From positions 1 to 37,658 of the forward strand of contig JAKVKZ010000033.1 in assembly GCA_022484565.1 (NCBI GenBank): 37,658 nt of DNA, written 5' to 3'. A program made the translations under genes and the position numbers. Numbering within the stretch: the stretch's first letter is position 1; each line of letters begins with the position of its first letter. The notes under the pieces were generated by a model. It was not told where the DNA came from, searched no databases, and was given only the letters and a program-made list of their open reading frames with translations. Source of the DNA: Muribaculaceae bacterium. GTDB lineage: Bacteria > Bacteroidota > Bacteroidia > Bacteroidales > Muribaculaceae. Below, piece after piece: positions 1 to 8,211 of this stretch.

Positions 1-446
1 TAAGTAGCATAGTTGGTGAAAAACTTTCGGGACAAAGCTAAAAATCCATTTGCAATCAATTGAAAATCAGCCATCAGCCTTGTCCCAAACTGTCCCACCT
101 AGTTGTCCCACCAATAAGGTAGCACATTTGGTGAAAAACTTTTGGGACAAAGTTGAAAATTCAATTGCAAACAATTGAAAATCAGCCATCAGCCTTGTCC
201 CAAACTGTCCCACCGAGTTGTCCCACCAATGAGTAGCATAGTTGGTGAAAAAATTTCGGGACAAAGCCCAAATTTCAATTGCAAACAATTGAAAATCAAG
301 CATCAGCATTGTCCCAAACTGTCCCACCGAGTTGTCCCAGTTCTCAATGCAGCAAAGTTGGTGAAAAAATTTGTGGGACACTCCATCGGCCACTCTGATA
401 ATCAGAATATTAAAAGCCGAAAACTGTCCCACGCATCTGTCCCAGC
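1..446 (-). repeat. Tandem array A of ~115-bp units
   Basis: There are three recognisable units starting near 1, 115 and 230 (lengths 114, 115 and about 114 bp), then a decayed fourth unit from about 344 to 446. Each unit holds three TGTCCCA motifs close together, one inverted GGGACA motif, a CAATTG-rich centre and a TTGGTGAAAAA block. It is the reverse complement of the array at 16773-17482. The window starts inside or at the edge of the array, so more units may lie to the left. Frames stay open over several units because 114 is 38 codons, but I regard the array as non-coding. Confidence 0.9.
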
Positions 447-535
447 TTTTTTGAGCAAAATGCTACTTTTCCTTTTGTTTTATTGGTTTATTCCCCCACG
501 TTTAATTATCTTTACCGCATTATTAGTACCATGTT

Positions 536-2314
536 ATGAAAAAGTTCTTTCTGCTCATTATCATACTTGCAATTGCTTCTACCGCATATTGCGAAAATTG
601 GATACGCGTGAATCAGGTCGGTTATCTTTGCAAAGATGTAAAGGTTGCTGTCATGCTGTTGCAGAAGTCTCAACAAATTAAGAGTTTCAAGGTCACAAAC
701 ATTGCCACCGGCAAAACCATAAAACTGAAAACAGTCAGCAATTGCGGTGCCCAATCTCCATTTGCAGCCACTGCACGCCTCGATTTCAGTGTCGTTACAG
801 CACCCGGCACCTATCGCATCATTGCTGGCTCAACCGTTTCGCCCGATTTTCGTGTTGGCGACAGTTGCTATTACGGACTTCAGGAATTGCCGCTTTACTA
901 TATGAGGCAGCAGCGTTGCGGTTACAATCCTTTCCTGCGCGACAGTTGCCACACCCACGATGGTCGCCTTGTGCTAAGTGGCGCTCTCGACGGCACAAAA
1001 GTTGACGCAACTGGCGGTTGGCATGATGCCTCCGACTATCTGCAATATGTCACAACTTCGGCAAATGCCGTGTTCGACATGCTCGCTGCCTACAAATTCA
1101 CCCGCAATATTTGGGCTGACAAGTTCGATTCGGCAGGCAATGAAGGGAGCAACGGAATTCCTGACATTCTCGATGAAGCCCGTTGGGGGCTTGACTGGCT
1201 GCTGAAAATGAATCCAAACGATTCCACATTCTATAATCAGGTTGCCGACGACCGCGATCACCGCATGGCCACTTTACCGGCCAACGACAGCGTTGACTAT
1301 GGTTGGGGCAAGGCTTGTGAACGCCCAGTCTATCCTTGCTGTGGGCATCCTTATGGGCTGAAAGGGCATCTTAACCGCAGCACAGGTCTGGCTTCGTCGG
1401 TTGCGAAATTTTCATCCGCCTTTTCTTTCGGCGCAGATGTGTTTTCCCGATTCGACACTGCCTATTCATCATTGCTTAGCCGAAAGGCTGAAGTAGCTTA
1501 TCGCGTAGCCAAAGCTCATCCGGGTGCTTGCCAAACTGCTCCATGCGTATCTCCCTATTTTTATGAGGAGGAAAATTGGACCGACGACATGGAACTTGCC
1601 GCAATCATGCTCTACGGAAACAGTCGCAGCGCAGCGACAGAAAAGCAATATCTTGCTGATGCCATCGCCTATGGCCGCCAAGAGCCGGTAACTCCATGGA
1701 TGGGAGCCGACACTGCCCGGCATTACCAATGGTATCCATTCATGAATTTTGGCCATGTGTTCACGTCAATCATAACTGATAGCTGCAAGGACGGGGAATT
1801 TGCCAGTTATCTTCGTACAGGTATTCAGCGGGTTGCCGACCGCGCAAAAGGCAACGCGTTTCTTCATGGCATTCCGTTCATCTGGTGCTCGAATAATCTC
1901 ACTGTCGCATTCGTCACTCAAGCTATTGCTTATCGTGAACTGACTGGCGACACGACATATAAGGAAATAGAAACTGCGATGCGTGATTGGCTTTTCGGCG
2001 TGAATCCTTGGGGAAAATGCATGATTATAGGTATTCAGGGCACCGATTTTCCGCTCGACCCCCATTCGGCCCTTTCCAATCTCAAGCATTATCCCATCAC
2101 TGGCGGACTTGTTGATGGTCCTGTTTACACCGCCATTTTCAAATCCTTGCGCGGAGTGCATCTCCGCAACGCTGACAAATATGCGCAGTTCCAAAGTCCT
2201 ACTTGCGTCTATCACGACGACTACAGCGACTATTCAACCAACGAACCTACTATGGACGGCACGGCTGCAACCACTTTTATGTTCTCGCGCCTTGTATCGC
2301 CCAAAAATCAATAA
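536..2314 (+). CDS. Secreted glycoside hydrolase family 9 endoglucanase-like enzyme
   Basis: The 592-aa protein is predicted to hydrolyse beta-1,4-glucan (cellulose, mixed-linkage glucan or similar) outside the cytoplasm. Residues 1-19 form a signal peptide (MKKFF, hydrophobic run, ending AYC). Residues about 20-110 look like the Ig-like cellulase N-terminal domain (RVNQVGYL), followed by the (alpha/alpha)6 GH9 domain. The catalytic Asp motif GWHDASDY is at 161-168 (Asp164/Asp167) and the C-terminal DYSTNEPTMDG carries the likely acid Glu570. Length fits CelD-like GH9 proteins. I see no T9SS C-terminal domain and no susCD genes nearby. An ATG five bases upstream (531) is in another frame; 536 is chosen because it gives the signal peptide. 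TATCTTTA at 507-514 is a possible weak -7 box. Exact substrate is uncertain. Confidence 0.88.
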   Translation: MKKFFLLIIILAIASTAYCENWIRVNQVGYLCKDVKVAVMLLQKSQQIKSFKVTNIATGKTIKLKTVSNCGAQSPFAATARLDFSVVTAPGTYRIIAGSTVSPDFRVGDSCYYGLQELPLYYMRQQRCGYNPFLRDSCHTHDGRLVLSGALDGTKVDATGGWHDASDYLQYVTTSANAVFDMLAAYKFTRNIWADKFDSAGNEGSNGIPDILDEARWGLDWLLKMNPNDSTFYNQVADDRDHRMATLPANDSVDYGWGKACERPVYPCCGHPYGLKGHLNRSTGLASSVAKFSSAFSFGADVFSRFDTAYSSLLSRKAEVAYRVAKAHPGACQTAPCVSPYFYEEENWTDDMELAAIMLYGNSRSAATEKQYLADAIAYGRQEPVTPWMGADTARHYQWYPFMNFGHVFTSIITDSCKDGEFASYLRTGIQRVADRAKGNAFLHGIPFIWCSNNLTVAFVTQAIAYRELTGDTTYKEIETAMRDWLFGVNPWGKCMIIGIQGTDFPLDPHSALSNLKHYPITGGLVDGPVYTAIFKSLRGVHLRNADKYAQFQSPTCVYHDDYSDYSTNEPTMDGTAATTFMFSRLVSPKNQ

Positions 2315-2348
2315 TTGTCTGTTTTAAACTTCTAAATATCATCAATTT

Positions 2349-2672
2349 ATGGAAAATCTTATCGGTAAAACCATTCAGGCTAATTATTTTCGTGGCGCGG
2401 AAGCCGTTGGCGGGCATATCACTTTCGATGCCACAGGCTTCGTTTTCCGTTCCCATTCTTTGAATATCCAGACGGGCGAAACACGAATCAATTACGATGA
2501 AATCGTTTCAATATCAAAGCGCAACACCTTGGGGCTTGTCCCCAATGGCCTTTCAGTTTTCACCCGCTCAGGATTTGAACACAAATTTGTCGTTTACCAC
2601 CGAAGCAGCATAATGGATTTCCTTAACAGCCGCATTATTGCCGCCGGCCCTACTCCTCCGCCTCTTCCATGA
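2349..2672 (+). CDS. Small GRAM-domain-like protein
   Basis: A 107-aa cytoplasmic protein with no signal peptide or membrane segment. Residues about 12-92 resemble the bacterial GRAM/PH-like beta-sandwich (AVGGHITFDATGF, then INYDEIVSISKRNTLGLVPNGLSVFTRSG). The tail is proline-rich (PTPPPLP). In this fold family the domain is thought to bind lipids or proteins, but the role here is unknown. It starts 34 bp after the GH9 gene on the same strand and may be co-transcribed. The family call rests on pattern similarity only. Confidence 0.6.
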   Translation: MENLIGKTIQANYFRGAEAVGGHITFDATGFVFRSHSLNIQTGETRINYDEIVSISKRNTLGLVPNGLSVFTRSGFEHKFVVYHRSSIMDFLNSRIIAAGPTPPPLP

Positions 2673-2715
2673 TTAGAAATCCGCGGTTTAAGGCCCACAT
2701 CACTGATTTTTTCAC

Positions 2716-2723
2716 TAATTTTG
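2716..2723 (+). promoter_or_regulatory. Bacteroidetes -7 box upstream of the TIGR02757 gene
   Basis: TAATTTTG matches the TAnnTTTG consensus and lies 24 bp before the ATG at 2748. No clear -33 TTTG is present. Confidence 0.45.
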
Positions 2724-2747
2724 CTCTTCAATAAATTATAATGTAGA

Positions 2748-3542
2748 ATGGCTCTTCAAGGAGAAGATTTTAATAATTTGCGTGACTTCCTCGATCGTGA
2801 GGCGTTGCGCATCAACAACACAGATTTTATAGCGAACGACCCTGTTCAATTTCCACGCCGCTTCGAGCGTTTGCAGGACATCGAGCTTGTTTCGTTCCTT
2901 TCGGCTGCTATAGCTTGGGGCAACCGCAAAATGATTTGCAACGATTGCGAAAAAATGCTCCGCATAATGGAAAATCAGCCTTATGATTATGTGATGGATG
3001 AAGCCTATGAGCAATTGCCCGACATGAACATTCACCGCACTTTCTTTGCCCACAATTTCCGCTATATGCTCCGTGGCTTTCATGCCATTTTCTCAAAATA
3101 CGGTTCACTTCATGGTTTTGCGCAGGCTTGTCATGTCGGCAACGGTTATGCTCCTTCGTGGACATTGGTCGGTGAGATGCAGAAGATTTTCAGCGAAGTG
3201 AATGGTGGCGACACTGATTCACAATGCCTGCCCACGCAACTGAAAAACACAGCCCTGAAGCGCATCAACATGGCACTTCGTTGGCTTGTCCGCAACGATG
3301 GGATTGTTGACATGGGAGTTTGGACAGAAATCAAGCCAAGTCAGCTTTTCATTCCGCTTGATGTGCACGTGGGCGACACTGCCCGCGCCCTCGGAATGAT
3401 TACGCGTCATGCCAACGACCGCCGTACAGTGTGTGAACTCACGGCAATCCTTCGCCAGATGCGTCCGGACGACCCCTGCATCTACGATTTTGCTCTGTTT
3501 GGAATAGGAATAGGCGACAAGTACCTGCACCCTTCGGTTTAG
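2748..3542 (+). CDS. TIGR02757 (DUF2400) family protein
   Basis: A 264-aa soluble protein. The blocks SFLSAAIAWGNRK (about 47-60), IPLDVHVGDTARALG (about 203-217) and MRPDDPCIYDFALFGIG near the C-terminus match the Bacteroidetes TIGR02757 family. That family has a helix-hairpin-helix, DNA-glycosylase-like architecture but no established biochemical function. Length is normal for the family. A -7 box lies 24 bp upstream, so it may have its own promoter. It converges with the PepSY-type gene; only 7 bp separate the stops, and a short TTAGC/GCTAA hairpin (3539-3553) spans them. Confidence 0.8.
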   Translation: MALQGEDFNNLRDFLDREALRINNTDFIANDPVQFPRRFERLQDIELVSFLSAAIAWGNRKMICNDCEKMLRIMENQPYDYVMDEAYEQLPDMNIHRTFFAHNFRYMLRGFHAIFSKYGSLHGFAQACHVGNGYAPSWTLVGEMQKIFSEVNGGDTDSQCLPTQLKNTALKRINMALRWLVRNDGIVDMGVWTEIKPSQLFIPLDVHVGDTARALGMITRHANDRRTVCELTAILRQMRPDDPCIYDFALFGIGIGDKYLHPSV

Positions 3543-3549
3543 CCTTGCG

Positions 3550-4062
3550 CTAAGCGAATATCAGCAGCACTATGGTTATTATCACACCTGCTGAGCACCA
3601 CACCATTCCTTTCTTGAATTGCTTGGTGGCTGGTTTGAACATCCACAGTGAGGAAATGGCGAGGAAAAGCAGGCAAAGCCCATAAACTGACACCAGCCAG
3701 CCCACAAGATTCTGTCCCTTCGACTTGTGAAGCGACATGAACTTGTTCATCGGGAAAATGGCTGTCTTGCTCTTATACGACGCATTGCCGGTGGTCTTGT
3801 CGTAGGTGCCATTGTTGAAAGTTACTGTGGTCGCCGTTTCGTTCACCACTTTCATGTCTTTCTGGTGAAGCATGTCAACCACTGCCGACCCTTGCATTCC
3901 TTGAGGCAATTGTTTCACCTCCGTTTTCTCGGTTTGCAGGAATCCCGCGTTGCGGAACACCATTGTAACTCCGCTCAAAGCGAATATTATCGTCATTCCC
4001 ATTACAAGGAAACCGATATTACGATGCAGTGTACGCATCACCATCAGTGCTGATTTTGCCAT
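3550..4062 (-). CDS. PepSY-associated transmembrane protein
   Basis: A 170-aa inner-membrane protein. TM1 is at about 13-35 (NIGFLVMGMTIIFALSGVTMVF). A periplasmic segment of about 80 residues follows, then a conserved-looking MSLHKSKGQNLVGW stretch and two C-terminal helices (about 120-138 and 148-168). The layout matches PepSY-associated TM helix proteins, often linked with iron uptake or respiration, but no such partner is adjacent. The RTLHRNIG start resembles the first helix of PiuB-like proteins, so this may be a minimal version. Specific function unknown. Confidence 0.7.
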   Translation of the reverse strand: MAKSALMVMRTLHRNIGFLVMGMTIIFALSGVTMVFRNAGFLQTEKTEVKQLPQGMQGSAVVDMLHQKDMKVVNETATTVTFNNGTYDKTTGNASYKSKTAIFPMNKFMSLHKSKGQNLVGWLVSVYGLCLLFLAISSLWMFKPATKQFKKGMVWCSAGVIITIVLLIFA

Positions 4063-4090
4063 AATATTACTGTTTTTAATTGCTTGTGTG

Positions 4091-4098
4091 CAAATATA
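4091..4098 (-). promoter_or_regulatory. -7 promoter box for the PepSY-type gene
   Basis: On the minus strand this reads TATATTTG, a full match to TAnnTTTG, 28 bp before the ATG at 4062. It implies a 5' leader of about 20 nt. Confidence 0.55.
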
Positions 4099-4148
4099 GC
4101 TGATTTGTTTTTAAGTTGCTGCGCTGAATCTGAAAAATTTGTAATTGC

Positions 4149-5372
4149 TTATTTAAGAAAAAGGCAGGAGTCGCCGTAGCTCAGGAATCTGAAGCCGTTG
4201 TCGAGCGCGAAACGGTAGATTTTCTTCCAGTCTTCGCCCACAAATGCGGCCACCAGCAGCATCAGCGTGGATTGCGGTTGATGGAAATTGGTAATCATTC
4301 CGTTGCAGATGTGGTAAGGGAATGAAGGAGCTATCATTATCTGGGTGCTGCCTATGTAGTTCTCTATATGATGTTTGTCAAGATAGCTGATTATGGCCTG
4401 CATGGCTTCTTTCACGCTTAAGTCGTCCTTGGTCTCGTAAGGCATCCATTGCGCTATGCAAAGTTCCTTTTCAGTGGCCTCCGGGTTGTGATGCAGTGTC
4501 AGTCCAATGTAGTAAAGGCTTTCCAGTGTCCTGACTGATGTGGTTCCCACTGCTATTATCTTCCCGGGCGCGTTGATGATGTCAACAAGCAGTTGGCGGG
4601 GCACTGAAATGAATTCTGTGTGCATGTCATGCTCACCGATTGTGTCCGATTTCACTGGTTGGAAAGTTCCTGCGCCCACATGAAGTGTAAGTTCACGGCG
4701 GATAATTCCTCGCTTGTCGCATTCTTCCAGCACTTTGTCGGTAAAGTGAAGTCCTGCGGTCGGTGCAGCCACGCTTCCGTCGATATGTGAGTACACGGTT
4801 TGATAGTCGGTTGAGTCGCTTGGCTCTGTTTTGCGGTTAAGGTATGGAGGAATAGGTATCTCTCCTATTCCGTCAAGGATTGAGGCGAAAGTGACATCGC
4901 TCTTGTCCCAACTGAATATTATCTCGAAGGCATTTCCCTTGCGCTCACCTCGTGTAGCTGTAAGCGTCAGTTCTTCTCCATCCACCATGACAGACTGCTG
5001 TAGCGGCCCTTCTTTCCAGCGTTTGGCATTGCCGATAAGGCATAGCCACCTGCATTCGCCGGTTGTCTGAAATATCAGGGCATAGTCGCGCGGAGCGATT
5101 GGCTCAAGGCAGAATATCTCAATCAATGCCCCTTCATTGGGCTTGCGGAATCTCAACCTTGCGTTTATCACCCTCGTGTTGTTGTATATCAACATAGCCT
5201 TTTCAGGCAAAAGCTCTGGCACTTCATAGAACCTGTGTTCGCTCACTTCACCGCCACGCCATAGCAGCAGTTTGCACTGTTCCCTTTCAGCAAGCGGATG
5301 CTTTGCTATTCTTTCTTCAGGCAATGGATAGTTATAGTCCTCTATCTTTATTTTTCGTATGTCGTCTGTCAT
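4149..5372 (-). CDS. queA: S-adenosylmethionine:tRNA ribosyltransferase-isomerase
   Basis: QueA transfers and isomerises the ribosyl group of SAM onto preQ1-modified tRNA to form epoxyqueuosine. Motifs: PLPEERIAKHPLAERE near the N-terminus, NNTRVINARLRFRK, PTAGLHFT, HVGAGTFQPV, VGTTSVRTLES and TNFHQPQSTLMLLVAAF. I start at the ATG at 5372 (MTDDIRKI, 407 aa). The frame stays open to 5435, but the 21 extra residues are unlike the family, and a degenerate -7 box (TAACTTCG on the minus strand, about 20 bp upstream of 5372) falls inside that extension. No other queuosine gene is in the window. Divergent from the DUF2027/Smr gene. Confidence 0.93.
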   Translation of the reverse strand: MTDDIRKIKIEDYNYPLPEERIAKHPLAEREQCKLLLWRGGEVSEHRFYEVPELLPEKAMLIYNNTRVINARLRFRKPNEGALIEIFCLEPIAPRDYALIFQTTGECRWLCLIGNAKRWKEGPLQQSVMVDGEELTLTATRGERKGNAFEIIFSWDKSDVTFASILDGIGEIPIPPYLNRKTEPSDSTDYQTVYSHIDGSVAAPTAGLHFTDKVLEECDKRGIIRRELTLHVGAGTFQPVKSDTIGEHDMHTEFISVPRQLLVDIINAPGKIIAVGTTSVRTLESLYYIGLTLHHNPEATEKELCIAQWMPYETKDDLSVKEAMQAIISYLDKHHIENYIGSTQIMIAPSFPYHICNGMITNFHQPQSTLMLLVAAFVGEDWKKIYRFALDNGFRFLSYGDSCLFLK

Positions 5373-5493
5373 CTCTTTTCTGAAAATTTCTGCGAAGTTA
5401 TAGCTTTTTCGGCGATTTAGAGTAATTTTGTCCATTCAAATCTTTTGGCAGGATTTTTGCCTATAGTATTTGTAACCAAATATTGATATAGAT

Positions 5494-6600
5494 ATGGCTA
5501 AAGTAAATGATATAGTACGTTTCCTCAACGAGGTTGGTGGCGGACGCATAACGCGTATTGATGGCAAAATTGCTTATGTGGAGGATGATGATGGTTTCGA
5601 CCGTCCTGTTCCAATCAATGAATGTGTGGTTGTAGCTCCCGCTAAACTCACATCAGAGGCTTATAATCGTCCTCTTTCTTCCGACATGCCTGAAAAGTTT
5701 GATCCGGAACGTGAGAAAAAGGCAAAAGCGGCTGCCACCAACATAGAGCAGCCTGCTGAAAAGCCTCTCCCGCCGGCAGTGGAAACCGAAGAAGGTGAAA
5801 AGCTCAATGTTGTCCTTGCTTATGAGGCCAACGAGCTGAAGCATCTCAACACCACTTCTTTCTTTGCCTATCTTGTCAACGACAGCAACTATTATTTGTA
5901 TTTTACTTACCTTAGCCGCGACGATGAAAGTGCCGATGGACTTTGGATTACACGTTTCCATGGCGTTGTTGAGCCTAACACTCAGGTTCAGCTTGAAGAA
6001 TTTTCACACGATGCACTGCCGAATCTGTCACGTGTCGCCATTCAATATGTAGCTTTCAAGCAAGGTAAGAATTTCAAGCTGAAAAATCCGGCACTCGTTG
6101 AGCAGCGCCTCGACGTGACCAAATTCTATAAGCTTCATTGCTTCCGCGAGAATGAGTATTTTGATGAGCCTGTAATTGCTCTCGACATTGTGCGCAACGA
6201 TTGTCCTACGCACATGATTACAGTGAACAGTGCCGATTTGGAACGCGCCATGCGCGAGAAGAAGGCAGCCGACCATCCTGCAAGGCGTCCAGTGGAAAAG
6301 CATACTAAAGTCAAAGATGATATTATAGAATGTGACCTCCACATCAATTCTCTTCTCGACACCACTTCCGGTTTGAGCAATTCCGACATGCTGAATTATC
6401 AACTCGACAAATTCCGTGAAGTGATGAATGCCAACATAAAGCATATAGGCGCAAAAATCGTCTTTATTCATGGTAAAGGCGAAGGCGTTCTCCGCAATGC
6501 CCTGCTTTCCGATCTCCGCAAGCGTTATCCCCGTTGCACAGCTCAGGATGCCAGTTTCCGTGAATATGGCTTTGGTGCCACTCTTGTCACAATTCATTAA
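5494..6600 (+). CDS. DUF2027 / Smr domain protein
   Basis: A 368-aa cytoplasmic protein. The N-terminus (MAKVNDIVRFLNEVGGGRITRID, about 1-50) is a small beta-barrel-like segment typical of the Bacteroidetes DUF2027 family. A charged linker follows (about 60-105), then a central beta-rich domain. The C-terminal Smr domain begins at about 275 (DDIIECDLHI), with the HGKGEGVLR motif and FGATLVTIH end. Smr domains are structure-selective nucleases or nucleic-acid binders in MutS2, but the role of this stand-alone form is not established. Upstream boxes (TTTG at 5444-5447, TATAGTATTTG at 5462-5472) suggest its own promoter. Confidence 0.85.
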   Translation: MAKVNDIVRFLNEVGGGRITRIDGKIAYVEDDDGFDRPVPINECVVVAPAKLTSEAYNRPLSSDMPEKFDPEREKKAKAAATNIEQPAEKPLPPAVETEEGEKLNVVLAYEANELKHLNTTSFFAYLVNDSNYYLYFTYLSRDDESADGLWITRFHGVVEPNTQVQLEEFSHDALPNLSRVAIQYVAFKQGKNFKLKNPALVEQRLDVTKFYKLHCFRENEYFDEPVIALDIVRNDCPTHMITVNSADLERAMREKKAADHPARRPVEKHTKVKDDIIECDLHINSLLDTTSGLSNSDMLNYQLDKFREVMNANIKHIGAKIVFIHGKGEGVLRNALLSDLRKRYPRCTAQDASFREYGFGATLVTIH

Positions 6601-6720
6601 TTTTGGAATTCAACACATTAGATTGTGATTTTGCCCAAATCAGTTGACTATTTGTTTGAGCTACACCATTGGGTTGCTATAAGCCAAAAATATTTTCTTG
6701 AAAATTTTGCTGCTTATTTC

Positions 6721-6750
6721 TTTGCACTTCAAAAAAAAGTAGTACCTTTG
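6721..6750 (+). promoter_or_regulatory. Promoter of tRNA-Lys
   Basis: A -33 TTTG (6721-6724), an 18-bp spacer and a -7 TACCTTTG (6743-6750). Transcription would start near 6757, 35 bp before the tRNA. Confidence 0.65.
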
Positions 6751-6791
6751 CAACCGAATTCAGCGAATCGCTTCGCAAAATTCACCATTCT

Positions 6792-6864
6792 GACTCCGTG
6801 GCTCAGTTGGTAGAGCAAATGACTCTTAATCATTGGGTCGTGGGTTCGAGCCCCACCGGGGTCA
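6792..6864 (+). tRNA. tRNA-Lys (CTT anticodon)
   Basis: This 73-nt gene folds as a full cloverleaf: acceptor GACTCCG/CGGGGTC, D-arm GCTC/GAGC, anticodon stem AATGA/TCATT with loop CTCTTAA (anticodon CTT), T-arm GTGGG/CCCAC with loop TTCGAGC, discriminator A. CCA is not encoded. It is a single-gene transcript with a promoter at 6721 and a terminator at 6872. Confidence 0.97.
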
Positions 6865-6871
6865 CTAAATA

Positions 6872-6904
6872 AAGCAGTTGCAGGTTTTTTGCAGCTGCTT
6901 TTTT
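6872..6904 (+). terminator. Rho-independent terminator of tRNA-Lys
   Basis: Arms AAGCAGTTGCA (6872-6882) and TGCAGCTGCTT (6890-6900) pair over 11 bp with one G-U wobble and are followed by a T run (6899-6904). An open frame from 6878 runs through this hairpin into aroA, which argues against starting aroA there. Confidence 0.85.
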
Positions 6905-6960
6905 GCATGTTTTAGCACAGCATTTCTTTACCAGCTATCTGCATTTATGCAAAAATATTA

Positions 6961-6968
6961 TAACTTTG
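6961..6968 (+). promoter_or_regulatory. -7 promoter box immediately before aroA
   Basis: TAACTTTG matches TAnnTTTG and ends only 8 bp before the aroA ATG at 6977. Transcription would start at or a few bases before the start codon, giving a leaderless or near-leaderless mRNA. Confidence 0.6.
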
Positions 6969-6976
6969 CAACTAAT

Positions 6977-8209
6977 ATGAACTACCAACTATTTGCTCCA
7001 ACAAACATAGCTTACGAAGTTGCTTTGCCGGCATCAAAGAGCATAAGTAACCGCGTTCTTATTCTAAATGCGCTTAGTCCAGCTCCGGCAATGCTGCGCA
7101 ACATTGCTGTTTGCGACGACACTGAGGCTATGGTTGAAGCCTTGGGCAAAGAGAACGGCAACATAAATATTGGAGCAGCTGGCACAGCCATGCGATTCCT
7201 TACTGCATTTTTCGCTTCCCAAGAGGGACTTTCTGTTACCATCGACGGCAGTGAACGTATGCGCCACCGCCCAATCAAGATTTTAGTTGATGCGCTACGC
7301 AGTTGTGGAGCTGACATAGCGTATGCAGGTGAAGAAGGCTTTCCGCCACTAAAAATAACTGGCAAAAAGCTTCATGCCACGACAATCGAGATTGCAGGAA
7401 ATGTCAGTTCACAATACATATCTGCATTGCTGATGATAGCCCCCACAATGGGAGGCACATCATTGCATCTTACAGGAAATGTAATTTCCCGACCTTATAT
7501 CAACATGACAATCCAACTCATGCGACAATTCGGCGTCAACGCTGCTGTGCATGGAAACATTATTGATATTCCGTCAGGCAGCTATTCGGCAACCGATTTC
7601 ACCATTGAGAACGATTGGTCGGCAGCTTCCTATTGGTTCTCAATTCAAGCGCTGCTGCCAAAATCACGCATCACGCTTCGTGGGCTTAACAAAACAAGTG
7701 TACAAGGCGATTCCGCCATTGTGAAACTATTTTCACAATTAGGTGTAATAGCAAATTGGTGCGGTCAATATCTTGACCTTAGCAACAATCCATGTGCCGA
7801 AGGCAAAATCGTTATGGATTTAAGCGGCAATCCTGACCTTGCCCAAACCATTGTGGTTACATTATGCCTGCTTGGCCGCCGATTCTTGATAAATGGACTT
7901 CAAACGCTTAAAATAAAAGAGACTGACCGCATTGAGGCTTTACGTTCCCAACTTCTGAAATTGGGATATGCAATAGATGTGCTCCCCGACTATTCTCTAA
8001 GTTGGGACGGCAAAAAATGTGAGCCTCAGAAGAATCCATCGATATCCACTTTTGCCGACCATCGAATGGCTATGGCATTTGCTCCGGCAGCAATTCTCTT
8101 TCCTGGCATCATCATTGAAGATATTGATGTGGTGTCGAAGTCATATCCCAATTTTTGGAAACATCTTTCAGAAGCTGGATTCCATTTCAACGAAACTAAC
8201 GCCAACTGA
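6977..8209 (+). CDS. aroA: 3-phosphoshikimate 1-carboxyvinyltransferase (EPSP synthase)
   Basis: The 410-aa enzyme joins phosphoenolpyruvate and shikimate-3-phosphate in the sixth step of the shikimate pathway. Visible motifs: LPASKSISNRVLIL (about 18-31, substrate Lys/Ser/Arg), GAAGTAMRFLTAFFA, RMRHRPIKILVDAL (Arg-rich loop), VSSQYISALLM, KETDRIEAL and the C-terminal DHRMAMAFAPA. The ATG at 6977 gives the family N-terminus; the longer frame from 6878 crosses the tRNA-Lys terminator and adds 33 residues that look like read-through. It heads a cluster whose next gene starts 2 bp after its stop. Confidence 0.95.
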   Translation: MNYQLFAPTNIAYEVALPASKSISNRVLILNALSPAPAMLRNIAVCDDTEAMVEALGKENGNINIGAAGTAMRFLTAFFASQEGLSVTIDGSERMRHRPIKILVDALRSCGADIAYAGEEGFPPLKITGKKLHATTIEIAGNVSSQYISALLMIAPTMGGTSLHLTGNVISRPYINMTIQLMRQFGVNAAVHGNIIDIPSGSYSATDFTIENDWSAASYWFSIQALLPKSRITLRGLNKTSVQGDSAIVKLFSQLGVIANWCGQYLDLSNNPCAEGKIVMDLSGNPDLAQTIVVTLCLLGRRFLINGLQTLKIKETDRIEALRSQLLKLGYAIDVLPDYSLSWDGKKCEPQKNPSISTFADHRMAMAFAPAAILFPGIIIEDIDVVSKSYPNFWKHLSEAGFHFNETNAN

Positions 8210-8211
8210 TT

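Noticed and set aside
67-432. Open frame on the minus strand across array A giving a 38-residue repeated peptide
   Set aside because: The frame is open only because two or three units are multiples of three or nearly so; it is not kept across array B, where unit lengths vary by 1-2 bp. There is no start context or known domain.
5373-5435. 21-residue N-terminal extension of QueA
   Set aside because: It is not part of the usual QueA start and overlaps the likely promoter box.
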